From positions 1 through 11,564 of the forward strand of contig DAOVIP010000017.1 in assembly GCA_030671465.1 (NCBI GenBank): a stretch of DNA of 11,564 nucleotides, in the 5' to 3' direction. The translations under genes and the position numbers were made by a program. The notes under the pieces are model-generated. The model had not been told where the DNA came from, ran no database searches, and saw only the letters and a program-made list of their open reading frames with translations. This document shows, one piece after another, positions 4,964 to 11,564 of the stretch. This DNA comes from Candidatus Aminicenantota bacterium. GTDB lineage: Bacteria; Acidobacteriota; Aminicenantia; UBA2199. Each line of letters starts with the position of its first letter. The stretch's first letter is position 1.

Positions 4964-7258
4964 ATGTTTTTTAAAACGGGAATATCAAGAAGATGGTTCA
5001 TGAAACTGGGCCTGTCCGGATTTGCCGGGCTGACTGCCCATAAATACGCACGGGGAAAAACCAAGCCGGATCAGGGGTTGCCGGTCTCTGTTTCCCGGAC
5101 TTCATTGAAAAAGTACCAGGCCATTCCCACCACCTGCAGACAGTGTCCGGCCGGTTGTGGGATTATCGCCTATCTGGACGGTGACCGGCTGGTACAGGTG
5201 CTGGGTAATCCCGATCACCCCGATAACCGCGGCGGTTTGTGTGCCAAGGGAATTGCCGGGATCAACCTGGTCAATGATGTGGAGCGGCTGCTCTACCCTC
5301 TGAAAAGGGTAGGATCCCGGGGCAGCTCCAGCTGGAGCCGCATTACCTGGGATGAAGCCTATTCCATCCTGCTTACCCGTCTGGAACCCCTGATTTCCCG
5401 GGGAGAAACCCATCGGCTGGTTGTGGATTCGGGATCGGAAGACCCGTTGCTGGATGAGTTTCTTTCAAGCCTGGGGTGTTCAAGCGTTTTGAAGAGGCAG
5501 GTTGAAAAAAACAACTGTGGTCAAGCTGCCCTGGCATCCGTATTTGGCCTGCACCTTTTGGAAGCGGATATCGAGAACAGTCATACCATTTTTAATTTCG
5601 GGGCCAACCCCTATGAAAATCATGACCGGTTTGTGGGCATGGCCCGGCGACTGGTAAGGGCCCGGGTTGACAATGGGGCCCGACTGGTTACTTTTGATGT
5701 CAGAATGTCCAAGACAGCAGCCGGAAGTGATGAATGGATACCCCTGAAAGCGGGAACCGACGGGCTTTTGGCATTGGCACTGATCAAGGTGATTCTGGAT
5801 AGCGGTCTGCATCACCGGGATTATTTCAGAAAAAAAAATCAAGGCTTCATCGCTCGATTAAAAAAACATGTATCCCGATATACTCTGGATTATGCTGAAT
5901 CGGAATGCGGTGTTCCTTCCCGGGTGATTGAAAAACTGGCCCTGCGGTTTGCTACCGGATCACCGGCTGTTGCCCTGGTGGGCGGAGGGGTGACCGATCA
6001 TTATAATGGATTTGAAAGTGCCCGTTGTATTGCCCTGTTAAATCTGCTGGTTGGTAATGTCGGTAAAAAGGGCGGCCTGTTTTATCCGGGGTGGGGATCG
6101 GAAACAGACCGGATTTTCCAGATTTCAAAGTCTGCCAAAACCAAACCAACCGGTTTTGCCGACCTGAAGACCATGATCGAATCGAAAAGCCGCCTGGATA
6201 CCTGTTTGATCTATCAATCCAATCCGGCTTATTCTGATGCCGATTGTCTGGCCCTTGAAAAAATACTGAAAGATGAGGATAAAATTCCCTTTCTGGTGGT
6301 CATGGATACCCATATGACCGAAACGGCCCTGCTGGCCGATCTGGTGCTGCCCGCAGCTACCTATCTGGAATCATGGGGTGTGGAAACCCGGCTTTCGATG
6401 GAGCGGAAACCCCTGATTAATTTCAACCAGCCGGCAGCTACCCTGCTGAGCGATGCCCAGGTCCTGAGGTCCCCGGCATTCAATATCGGTAAATTACTGG
6501 ACCGGCAGTTCCGCCCCCGGGGAGAATCCCGGGAAATAGGCAACCTATGTCTGGAACTGTCCAGAAGGCTGGGTGGAAAAATGGCCGAATTCCTTCCCTA
6601 TGAAGATACCCTGGATTTTGTGAGAAAAAGAATTGCCGGGCACGATGATGTTTCCCGGCAGGGTGGGATTCAATATTTAAAGCAACATGGGTACTGGGAG
6701 GGGGAGCACCCGCTCTCCCTGGCTGAAACCGAAGTTCTTTTTCAGCGGTATTCACCGGTTCTGAAAGCCAGTACACCGTTTGACCTACCGGAATATCAGC
6801 CCCTTCCGAACCAGGGGACAAAAGGCAATAATGTCTTTGTCCTGACCACCTTCAAACCCAATTTGTCAGCATATGGAACGGCAAACAGCAAGTGGGTCCG
6901 GGAATTTTTCCACCAGAACCAGCTCTGGATGAACACCGGTTCAGCCCGTAAACTGGGAATAAAAAATGGCAGCAGGGTGCGGGTAACCTCTTCGGTTGGC
7001 AGTCTGACCCTACGAGTCCTGGCCACGGAAAGAATTCATCCGGATTCGGCAGCCCTGGCTATCGGAGTGGGGCATTCGGGTGTCGGTAATGTGGCCCGGG
7101 GCAAGGCCTTTAAAAGCCAGGACCGGGATACCGAACTGATCTGGTGGGGAAAAAAAGGAAACGGGGTAAATCCCCATCAGATCATTGAAAGCCAATGGTC
7201 GGCCAGCTGGCCCGGCCAGGGATTGAAGGACACCCTCATAACGGTTGAAAAAATTTAA
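4964..7258 (+). CDS. Tat-exported molybdopterin oxidoreductase catalytic subunit (PsrA/PhsA-like)
   Basis: This 764-residue protein begins with a twin-arginine leader (SRRWFMK, 8-14). Its N-terminal [4Fe-4S] motif is C58, C61, C65 and C93, the last in GLCAKG. C185, in NNCGQAAL, sits where the Mo/W-ligating cysteine of this branch is expected. The NFGANPYE (216-223), DEWIPLKAGTDG (256-267) and later VLPAATYLE segments are typical of bis-PGD enzymes. The C-terminal dinucleotide-binding domain starts near FVLTTFKPN, and length equals that of PsrA and PhsA. Substrates in this group include polysulfide, thiosulfate and related compounds; the substrate here is not readable. The [4Fe-4S] and Cys ligands argue against a cofactor-less QrcB-type subunit. 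AAGGA lies nine bases before the ATG; the gene follows the NrfD gene after 12 bases and the next gene comes after 74. Confidence 0.92.
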   Translation: MFFKTGISRRWFMKLGLSGFAGLTAHKYARGKTKPDQGLPVSVSRTSLKKYQAIPTTCRQCPAGCGIIAYLDGDRLVQVLGNPDHPDNRGGLCAKGIAGINLVNDVERLLYPLKRVGSRGSSSWSRITWDEAYSILLTRLEPLISRGETHRLVVDSGSEDPLLDEFLSSLGCSSVLKRQVEKNNCGQAALASVFGLHLLEADIENSHTIFNFGANPYENHDRFVGMARRLVRARVDNGARLVTFDVRMSKTAAGSDEWIPLKAGTDGLLALALIKVILDSGLHHRDYFRKKNQGFIARLKKHVSRYTLDYAESECGVPSRVIEKLALRFATGSPAVALVGGGVTDHYNGFESARCIALLNLLVGNVGKKGGLFYPGWGSETDRIFQISKSAKTKPTGFADLKTMIESKSRLDTCLIYQSNPAYSDADCLALEKILKDEDKIPFLVVMDTHMTETALLADLVLPAATYLESWGVETRLSMERKPLINFNQPAATLLSDAQVLRSPAFNIGKLLDRQFRPRGESREIGNLCLELSRRLGGKMAEFLPYEDTLDFVRKRIAGHDDVSRQGGIQYLKQHGYWEGEHPLSLAETEVLFQRYSPVLKASTPFDLPEYQPLPNQGTKGNNVFVLTTFKPNLSAYGTANSKWVREFFHQNQLWMNTGSARKLGIKNGSRVRVTSSVGSLTLRVLATERIHPDSAALAIGVGHSGVGNVARGKAFKSQDRDTELIWWGKKGNGVNPHQIIESQWSASWPGQGLKDTLITVEKI

Positions 7259-7318
7259 ATGGTTATGGGAACAATGTTTGAGTCTTAAATGGGTAGAGTT
7301 GAATATAACCGGATAAAC

Positions 7319-7323
7319 GGAGG
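7319..7323 (+). promoter_or_regulatory. ribosome binding site that selects a GTG start
   Basis: GGAGG at 7319-7323 lies nine bases before GTG at 7333. The next in-frame ATG (7360) has no comparable site and would cut into the signal segment. Confidence 0.75.
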
Positions 7324-7332
7324 TAAAGAAGG

Positions 7333-8628
7333 GTGAATAAGATATGTCAATATATAAGGATGGGGATTTTTATACTTCTGGTCTCGGTGTCCCTGGTTTT
7401 CCCCCGGGTGACAACCCTGCCCACTAAAATCGAGCGGGTAACCTTTTCAGGAAATCACAAAGTGCTTTCCTCCAGTATCAGTGGAAACGGTCAGGCCATC
7501 ATTTATATACTGGAGATGAAATCGGATGGCAACACCCATAAATCGGTCCGTTTCCTCCAGCTGGATACCGGCCAAGAGGGTGAAATTTTTTCGGAAGCCG
7601 ATCATTCGCTCCAGAAACCATTTGGCCAGGGTAGACTTATGCTGGGTTCCAAGCCCCCCTTGTTGAGCGGAGACGGCCGAACCGCTGTTTTTTTGCTGTC
7701 TCTGGGAGAGCCCGAAAATATTATAGATCATTTTCTGGCCGTGGCCAATACCGCTGATAAGCGGATTCAATTGTTCAGTTTCCCCCATGAGAGTCTGAAA
7801 GGATTGGATGCCGGGTCCATGGGATTTCAGAGTTCAAACTGGGAGCGAATTTCACATTTTTCCATCAACGATGACGGAACCCGGATTGCTTGTGCGGTAA
7901 AGGGGCATCTGGGACCTCGCCGATTCGGAAGTTGCAGCGGGATTATTTTGCTGGATCTGAAAAACAAGACCCGGTCTATGGCCCTGGGCCCGGTTTTTGC
8001 TGATGAAACCTGGAACTGGCCGACTTATCCCCGGAACCCCCTGCTGGGCGGTGGCTGGGCGTTTGCGCTGAGCGGAAACGGGAATAAACTGTTATTTGGT
8101 GCCCAATCCAGTGAAGATAAAGCAGACTATGACCTGTATGTGATGACCTGGCCGGACGGCCCGGCAACCCGAATTACCCGTTTCAGCGATCGCTGGTTCA
8201 GTATGGCCGATATCGGTTTTGACGGTGAGCAGGTGGTGTTTTTCTATAGCGGAAATAAAGAGCAGGGAATCGGCACCTACCGGGTGAAAGTGGATGGATC
8301 CGGATTGCAGAAAATCAGTTCGCCGTCCACTCCCCGGGTTGAACTGTACGGATTTGCCGGGAAAAGTTCCTGCCTGTTTTATAAAAATGTGTACCAAGGG
8401 ATGATGATGGTTCTGTCTAGCGGAAAGGAATATTTGATTTTGGAACCCCGGGTCCCCGGATATGCCAGCGGTGTGATTCCTATGGGTTTTCCCCAGGTTC
8501 CGGCTTTCTGGACTCCCCGGGGAATCAGTTATAACGGTGATAAAGTGTTGTTGTCAGGCCCGCCCACTGGCCGACAATCACCGGAAATTTATGTGTTATC
8601 CATTGATGTGGTGAAAGCGAAGCAATAA
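7333..8628 (+). CDS. exported TolB/WD40-like beta-propeller protein
   Basis: This 431-residue protein has an export signal (basic start, hydrophobic 11-24). The rest is built from beta-propeller repeats of the PD40/TolB kind, each with a small-residue, D/N-G turn and a hydrophobic strand: ISGNGQAIIYI (49), LSGDGRTAVFL (111), INDDGTRIACA (178), LSGNGNKLLFG (246), IGFDGEQVVFF (294) and ISYNGDKVLLS (398), with a degenerate copy near 339. Segments such as YDLYVMTWPDG and YRVKVDGSGLQKIS are typical of such domains. There are no heme motifs or cysteine clusters, so it is not an obvious redox carrier. Start is GTG at 7333. It sits inside a redox operon, one base before the hexaheme cytochrome gene, which suggests a scaffold, assembly or substrate-binding role; this is inference, and I do not know an established function. 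Confidence 0.85.
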   Translation: MNKICQYIRMGIFILLVSVSLVFPRVTTLPTKIERVTFSGNHKVLSSSISGNGQAIIYILEMKSDGNTHKSVRFLQLDTGQEGEIFSEADHSLQKPFGQGRLMLGSKPPLLSGDGRTAVFLLSLGEPENIIDHFLAVANTADKRIQLFSFPHESLKGLDAGSMGFQSSNWERISHFSINDDGTRIACAVKGHLGPRRFGSCSGIILLDLKNKTRSMALGPVFADETWNWPTYPRNPLLGGGWAFALSGNGNKLLFGAQSSEDKADYDLYVMTWPDGPATRITRFSDRWFSMADIGFDGEQVVFFYSGNKEQGIGTYRVKVDGSGLQKISSPSTPRVELYGFAGKSSCLFYKNVYQGMMMVLSSGKEYLILEPRVPGYASGVIPMGFPQVPAFWTPRGISYNGDKVLLSGPPTGRQSPEIYVLSIDVVKAKQ

Positions 8629-8629
8629 T

Positions 8630-9259
8630 ATGGCTGGGGTAAAAGCAAGCAAGAAGTTTTTCGTTTTGTTGTTTATGCTGGTGGGTCTGATTGTTATGGC
8701 CGGGTGGGGGATCGGGTTCATGGTTCGCTATTCGGCTACCAGTCCCTCGGTCTGCCAAAGCTGTCATCCCGAGCATAATGATTTATGGGTCCGGTCAAAT
8801 GGCCACCCCTCGGATCAAACCAGCTGCCATGAATGCCATTACCGCAAACCGGAGGCCTTGTTCCAGGATGGAAAATTTCTGGAAAATATCAGAGATTGGG
8901 TGGTTCCGCCCGAGTATCTGGCCGATGATCCATTGACTTCCGGATTGTGTTTGCATTGCCATCCGGAGGTGTTAAACCTGGGCTACCGGGTCAAGAAGCA
9001 GGTGATTCAGTTCAATCACCGCATCCATCATGATGAGGGCCTGGATTGCCTGGATTGCCATCGTAGCGCCGGTCATGCCTATATGAAAAATACCACCAAT
9101 CGTCCCGGTATACGGGAATGTCTGGACTGTCACCGCAAAGAATGCGAGGGGCCCCCCAAGAACCTGAAATGTCTCAATTGTCACCAGGTGATACTGGCCC
9201 CGGGTCGGGTTGTATTTGCAGAAAACCAGTTTGAAAACCTACAGGATAAAAATGATTAA
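8630..9259 (+). CDS. membrane-anchored hexaheme c-type cytochrome (NapC/NrfH-like layout)
   Basis: This 209-residue protein has one N-terminal transmembrane helix (about 10-33) and then six CxxCH motifs starting at C42, C66, C107, C140, C164 and C181. Additional histidines, including N129-H130 and H133-H134 before the fourth motif, resemble cytochrome c3/c7-type bis-histidine ligation. The layout of a short anchor then SPSVCQSCH matches NapC/NrfH/CymA-type quinol dehydrogenases, but those have four or five hemes, so this may be a fusion of NrfH-like and c7-like halves. It probably shuttles electrons between the membrane quinone pool and periplasmic partners. The ATG follows the propeller stop after one base, with only a weak ribosome binding site, and the end overlaps the next gene by eight bases. 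Confidence 0.88.
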   Translation: MAGVKASKKFFVLLFMLVGLIVMAGWGIGFMVRYSATSPSVCQSCHPEHNDLWVRSNGHPSDQTSCHECHYRKPEALFQDGKFLENIRDWVVPPEYLADDPLTSGLCLHCHPEVLNLGYRVKKQVIQFNHRIHHDEGLDCLDCHRSAGHAYMKNTTNRPGIRECLDCHRKECEGPPKNLKCLNCHQVILAPGRVVFAENQFENLQDKND

Positions 9260-11225
9260 AACCAATGATGTCTTTTTGATTCTCCTGGCCTTCTTTATAT
9301 TTGCCATTGGATTGCAACGGCGAATACGATTCTGGAAAATAGGCACGGCAGAGAGACGATCCGGTTCCTTGCTGTCCCGCTTAAAAGTTTTTTTTCTGGA
9401 AGGGATAATTCATCGGCGGATTCTGCAGGACCTGTATCCGGGCATTCTGCATTTGCTGATATTTGTCGGTTTTTTGATACCTTTGGCAGTAATCATCCTC
9501 ACCCAGTTCAGTTTTACCCTGCCGGTTTTACTGGCCCGGTTCATTTCGCTGCTGCTGGATATCATTGCCCTGGGAGCCATATCGGGAGTGTTACTGGTGT
9601 TTTATCGCCGGCTCATTTCCAGGCCCGATCGGTTGGATAACCGGTTTGAGGATTTTACCGCCCTTTTTTTAATTTTATTTATTTTTGCCACCGGATTACT
9701 CATGGAGGCCTTCCGGCTGTCAATCATCGGAAAGGATTCCCAGGCCTGGGCGCCGGTAGGCCAGGTCTTGGCTGCCCTGATTAATCTGACCGGTATGGAA
9801 CTGTCCACCAAGAGATGGCTTTCCCTTTTCACCTTTCGCATTCATTTTTTTCTGGTCCTGGGTACCATTGCCTATATCCCCTATTCTAAACTCTTCCATC
9901 TAATCAGCTCTCCCCTGAATATGATTTTCTATTCCCGCAGGCCCCGGGGGGAGTTGAAGCTAATTGACCTGGAGGATGAAAAAGCCGAGACCTTTGGTAT
10001 TTCGAAAATCCATGAGTTTACCTGGAAACAACTGATGGATCTGGATGCCTGTACCCGCTGCGGACGCTGTCAGGAGCATTGTCCGGCCTTTTTAACCCAG
10101 AAGCTGCTTTCTCCGAAAAAGCTGATCAATGATCTGGGCGATCATTTTCTCAAGCAGGCCCCCCTCATTGTAAAGGCCAGGTCCGGGGGCACCGAACCCG
10201 GGGAGGTTCCCCAACTGATCGGGCGAGCCGTTCAGGAGGAAGAAGTATGGGCTTGCACCACCTGTCGGTCCTGCGTGGAACACTGTCCGGTTCACATCGA
10301 GCATGTGGATAAAGTCATTGATATGAGACGGTATAAGGTGTTGATGGAAGGTCAGTTTCCCGAGGAATTGAAGGTGGCATTCAAAGGGCTGGAAACCAAT
10401 TCCAATCCCTGGGGGCTGGGTCAGAGCATCGGGGCGGAATCGGTCAGTGAACTGGACGTACCCGTGCTTTCGGGGCTGGAAGATAAAAATATTGATTTCC
10501 TGTTTTTTGTCGGCTGCATGCGTTCCTATGATGACCGCAATAAGAATGTGGCTCTGGCCATGGTCAGGATTCTGAAACATCTGGGGGAGAAATTTGCTAT
10601 CCTGGGTATGGAAGAGGGGTGTTGCGGCGATCCGGCCCGGAGAGCTGGCAATGAATACCTCTACCAGATGCTCGCCCAGACCAATATCGAAACCTTCAAC
10701 AAATACAGCATCAAAAAAATTTTGACCACCTGCCCACACTGCCTAAATACCCTGAAAGTCGAGTATTCTCAACTGGGCTTTCAGGCCGAGGTGATTCACC
10801 ATGCCGATTATCTGGTTCAGCAGATCCGGAACCAGCGGATTTCACTTGCCCATCCGGTTGATAAAAAGATTACTTACCATGATCCCTGTTATCTGGGCCG
10901 TTACAGCAATATTTATGAGTCCCCCCGCCAGGTGCTTCGCTCCACCAGGTCGCTGGAGCTGGTAGAAATGGACCGTTCCCGTCGGGATTCCCTGTGTTGC
11001 GGTGCCGGGGGAAGCTGGATGTGGATGGATGAAAAGACGGGTGAGCGCATCAACCACTTTCGGCTGAAAGACGTGCTGGCCAAGAGCCCTGACGGTGTAG
11101 CCACAGCCTGCCCTTTTTGTGTGCTCATGTTTACCGATGCAGTGAAAGACAATGAATTGGATGACCGGTTAAAAGTCTGGGATATTGCCGAGATCGTGGA
11201 AATGGGATTGTTTGGTAAAAAATAG
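9252..11225 (+). CDS. membrane Fe-S oxidoreductase, HdrE/NarI-HdrD fusion (EMO/EtfD-like)
   Basis: This 657-residue protein joins two modules. Residues 1-225 hold membrane helices like NarI/HdrE, with candidate heme-b histidines H54, H67, H198 and H216 and a YSKLFHLISSPLN segment. Residues 265-350 carry two [4Fe-4S] motifs (C267, C270, C273, C277 and C335, C338, C341, C345). Two CCG domains follow: C422, C457-C458, C494, C497 and C546, C582-C583, C620, C623, the non-cubane cluster or disulfide sites of HdrD/HdrB. The same architecture is found in EtfD-type ETF:menaquinone oxidoreductases and in heterodisulfide-reductase-like complexes. It should link a cytoplasmic donor or acceptor to the quinone pool; no etfAB gene is in the window. 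I prefer ATG 9252, with AGGA six bases upstream and an eight-base overlap with the preceding gene, over a TTG at 9210. All cysteine ligands are present. Confidence 0.9.
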   Translation: MIKTNDVFLILLAFFIFAIGLQRRIRFWKIGTAERRSGSLLSRLKVFFLEGIIHRRILQDLYPGILHLLIFVGFLIPLAVIILTQFSFTLPVLLARFISLLLDIIALGAISGVLLVFYRRLISRPDRLDNRFEDFTALFLILFIFATGLLMEAFRLSIIGKDSQAWAPVGQVLAALINLTGMELSTKRWLSLFTFRIHFFLVLGTIAYIPYSKLFHLISSPLNMIFYSRRPRGELKLIDLEDEKAETFGISKIHEFTWKQLMDLDACTRCGRCQEHCPAFLTQKLLSPKKLINDLGDHFLKQAPLIVKARSGGTEPGEVPQLIGRAVQEEEVWACTTCRSCVEHCPVHIEHVDKVIDMRRYKVLMEGQFPEELKVAFKGLETNSNPWGLGQSIGAESVSELDVPVLSGLEDKNIDFLFFVGCMRSYDDRNKNVALAMVRILKHLGEKFAILGMEEGCCGDPARRAGNEYLYQMLAQTNIETFNKYSIKKILTTCPHCLNTLKVEYSQLGFQAEVIHHADYLVQQIRNQRISLAHPVDKKITYHDPCYLGRYSNIYESPRQVLRSTRSLELVEMDRSRRDSLCCGAGGSWMWMDEKTGERINHFRLKDVLAKSPDGVATACPFCVLMFTDAVKDNELDDRLKVWDIAEIVEMGLFGKK

Positions 11226-11256
11226 AAGACTTTTCATTTTTTTCTTTATATTTGAA

Positions 11257-11284
11257 TTTTTTGTCCTGTTTTTAGGACAAAAAA
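11257..11284. terminator. 11-bp hairpin after the operon, atypical terminator candidate
   Basis: TTTTTTGTCCT (11257-11267) and AGGACAAAAAA (11274-11284) are exact inverted repeats around the loop GTTTTT, starting 32 bases after the stop of the HdrDE-type gene. The position fits an operon end. However, the T-run precedes the short GC core and an A-run follows it on both strands, the reverse of a canonical intrinsic terminator. It could be a transcript-end stabilising hairpin or a protein-binding palindrome. Confidence 0.4.
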
Positions 11285-11295
11285 AGGGTGTGGAT

Positions 11296-11312
11296 TTGGC
11301 AATGATTTTGCA
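11296..11312 (+). promoter_or_regulatory. candidate sigma54 (-24/-12) promoter
   Basis: The bases TTGGCAATGATTTTGCA match the sigma54 consensus YTGGCACGrNNNTTGCW except at two internal positions, with GG at 11298-11299 and GC at 11310-11311 exactly ten bases apart. Transcription would start near 11323, about 50 bases before the lipoprotein ATG at 11372. I see no competing sigma70 site of quality in this gap. No enhancer-binding protein gene is in the window, so chance cannot be excluded. Confidence 0.45.
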
Positions 11313-11371
11313 TTCATTATCAAAGAAAGTAAAAATGCGATACCCAATTTTCTATTAATGGAGATTATCCA

Positions 11372-11564
11372 ATGAGTAACCGAATTATTATTGGACTGGG
11401 TTTATGTGTGTTTGTCAGTGTGGCCTTGCTGGTAGTGAGTTGCAAGGATTCCCAGGTAGACGAGCTTCTTCCCTCCGGTACATTGGTCGAGTATCAGGGT
11501 TGTAAAGAATGGACCACCGGAATTGAAACCGGAACCGATGTTGCTAAAAATCAAGATTGTATTG
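11372..11564 (+). CDS. N-terminal part of a lipoprotein of unknown function
   Basis: An open frame starts at ATG 11372, with GGAG at 11360-11363 eight bases upstream, and continues past the window edge (64 codons seen). It has a hydrophobic signal (about residues 5-22) ending in a good lipobox, VVSC, so C24 should be lipidated, followed by K-D-S. D26 is at position +3, not the +2 site of the inner-membrane retention rule known from E. coli. The visible mature part includes YQGCKEW and a later cysteine near the edge. I do not recognise the family. It is separated from the redox operon by about 146 bases containing the hairpin and the candidate sigma54 site, so it is probably an independent unit. 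Confidence 0.75.
   Translation, partial: MSNRIIIGLGLCVFVSVALLVVSCKDSQVDELLPSGTLVEYQGCKEWTTGIETGTDVAKNQDCI

Noticed and set aside
3476..6821. Many antisense and out-of-frame ORFs over the FeS, NrfD and Mo genes
   Set aside because: They lie inside strongly supported genes, have no domain features and are expected shadows of GC-biased codon use.
4964..7258. QrcB-type cofactor-less subunit of a quinone reductase complex
   Set aside because: The N-terminal [4Fe-4S] cysteines, a plausible Mo/W ligand cysteine and the full dinucleotide-binding domain are all present.
7259..7332. Internal promoter before the propeller gene (TTGAGT at 7278 and TATAAC at 7304)
   Set aside because: The spacer is 20 bases and both boxes are imperfect; the gap is short and read-through from the Mo gene is simpler.
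9210..9251. TTG start for the HdrDE-type gene 42 bases upstream
   Set aside because: It would overlap the hexaheme gene by 50 bases and has no good ribosome binding site; ATG 9252 has AGGA at proper spacing and the short overlap seen elsewhere in the operon.

Overview
The window looks like part of the chromosome of an anaerobically respiring bacterium with a Gram-negative-type envelope. The evidence is two Tat-exported redox enzymes, two multiheme c-type cytochromes with 13 CxxCH motifs in total, an NrfD-type quinone-interacting subunit, a membrane HdrDE/EMO-type Fe-S oxidoreductase and lipoprotein/TolB-like envelope proteins. Good Shine-Dalgarno sites, a perfect sigma70-consensus promoter and a candidate sigma54 site argue against typical Bacteroidetes-style promoters. 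I cannot assign a phylum; Desulfobacterota or Calditrichota-like lineages would both fit.

Left part (1-2334): the C-terminal end of an unrecognised protein (1-159) and a membrane bPH2/YdbS-like protein (205-732) read rightward. Converging on them is a leftward pair, a Tat-exported reductive dehalogenase-family protein (RdhA, 979-2334) followed with no intervening base by a two-helix, tryptophan-rich small membrane protein (739-978) in the position of the RdhB anchor. This part is clearly more AT-rich than what follows.

Divergent intergenic region (2335-2542): it holds the strong rdhA ribosome binding site, a 7-bp-arm palindrome just upstream of rdhA, a TTGACA-N17-TATAAT promoter reading rightward, and a hairpin plus T6 in the leader of the rightward operon that could be an attenuator.

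Right part (2543-11225): seven tightly packed or overlapping genes probably form one operon. They are heptaheme cytochrome c, four-cluster ferredoxin subunit (PsrB/DmsB type), NrfD/PsrC membrane subunit, molybdopterin catalytic subunit (PsrA/PhsA type), an exported beta-propeller protein, a membrane-anchored hexaheme cytochrome, and a fusion of a NarI/HdrE-like heme-b domain with an HdrD-like CCG-domain Fe-S protein. Inferred logic: the HdrDE-type protein exchanges electrons between a cytoplasmic carrier and the quinone pool. The NrfD subunit and/or the anchored hexaheme cytochrome connect that pool to the periplasmic Mo/W enzyme through the heptaheme protein. The terminal substrate is unknown; sulfur compounds are the best guess by family.

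Right edge (11226-11564): an AT-rich spacer with an 11-bp hairpin of unusual polarity and a candidate sigma54 -24/-12 element, then the start of a lipoprotein gene that runs off the window. No tRNA, rRNA, insertion sequence or CRISPR array was seen.
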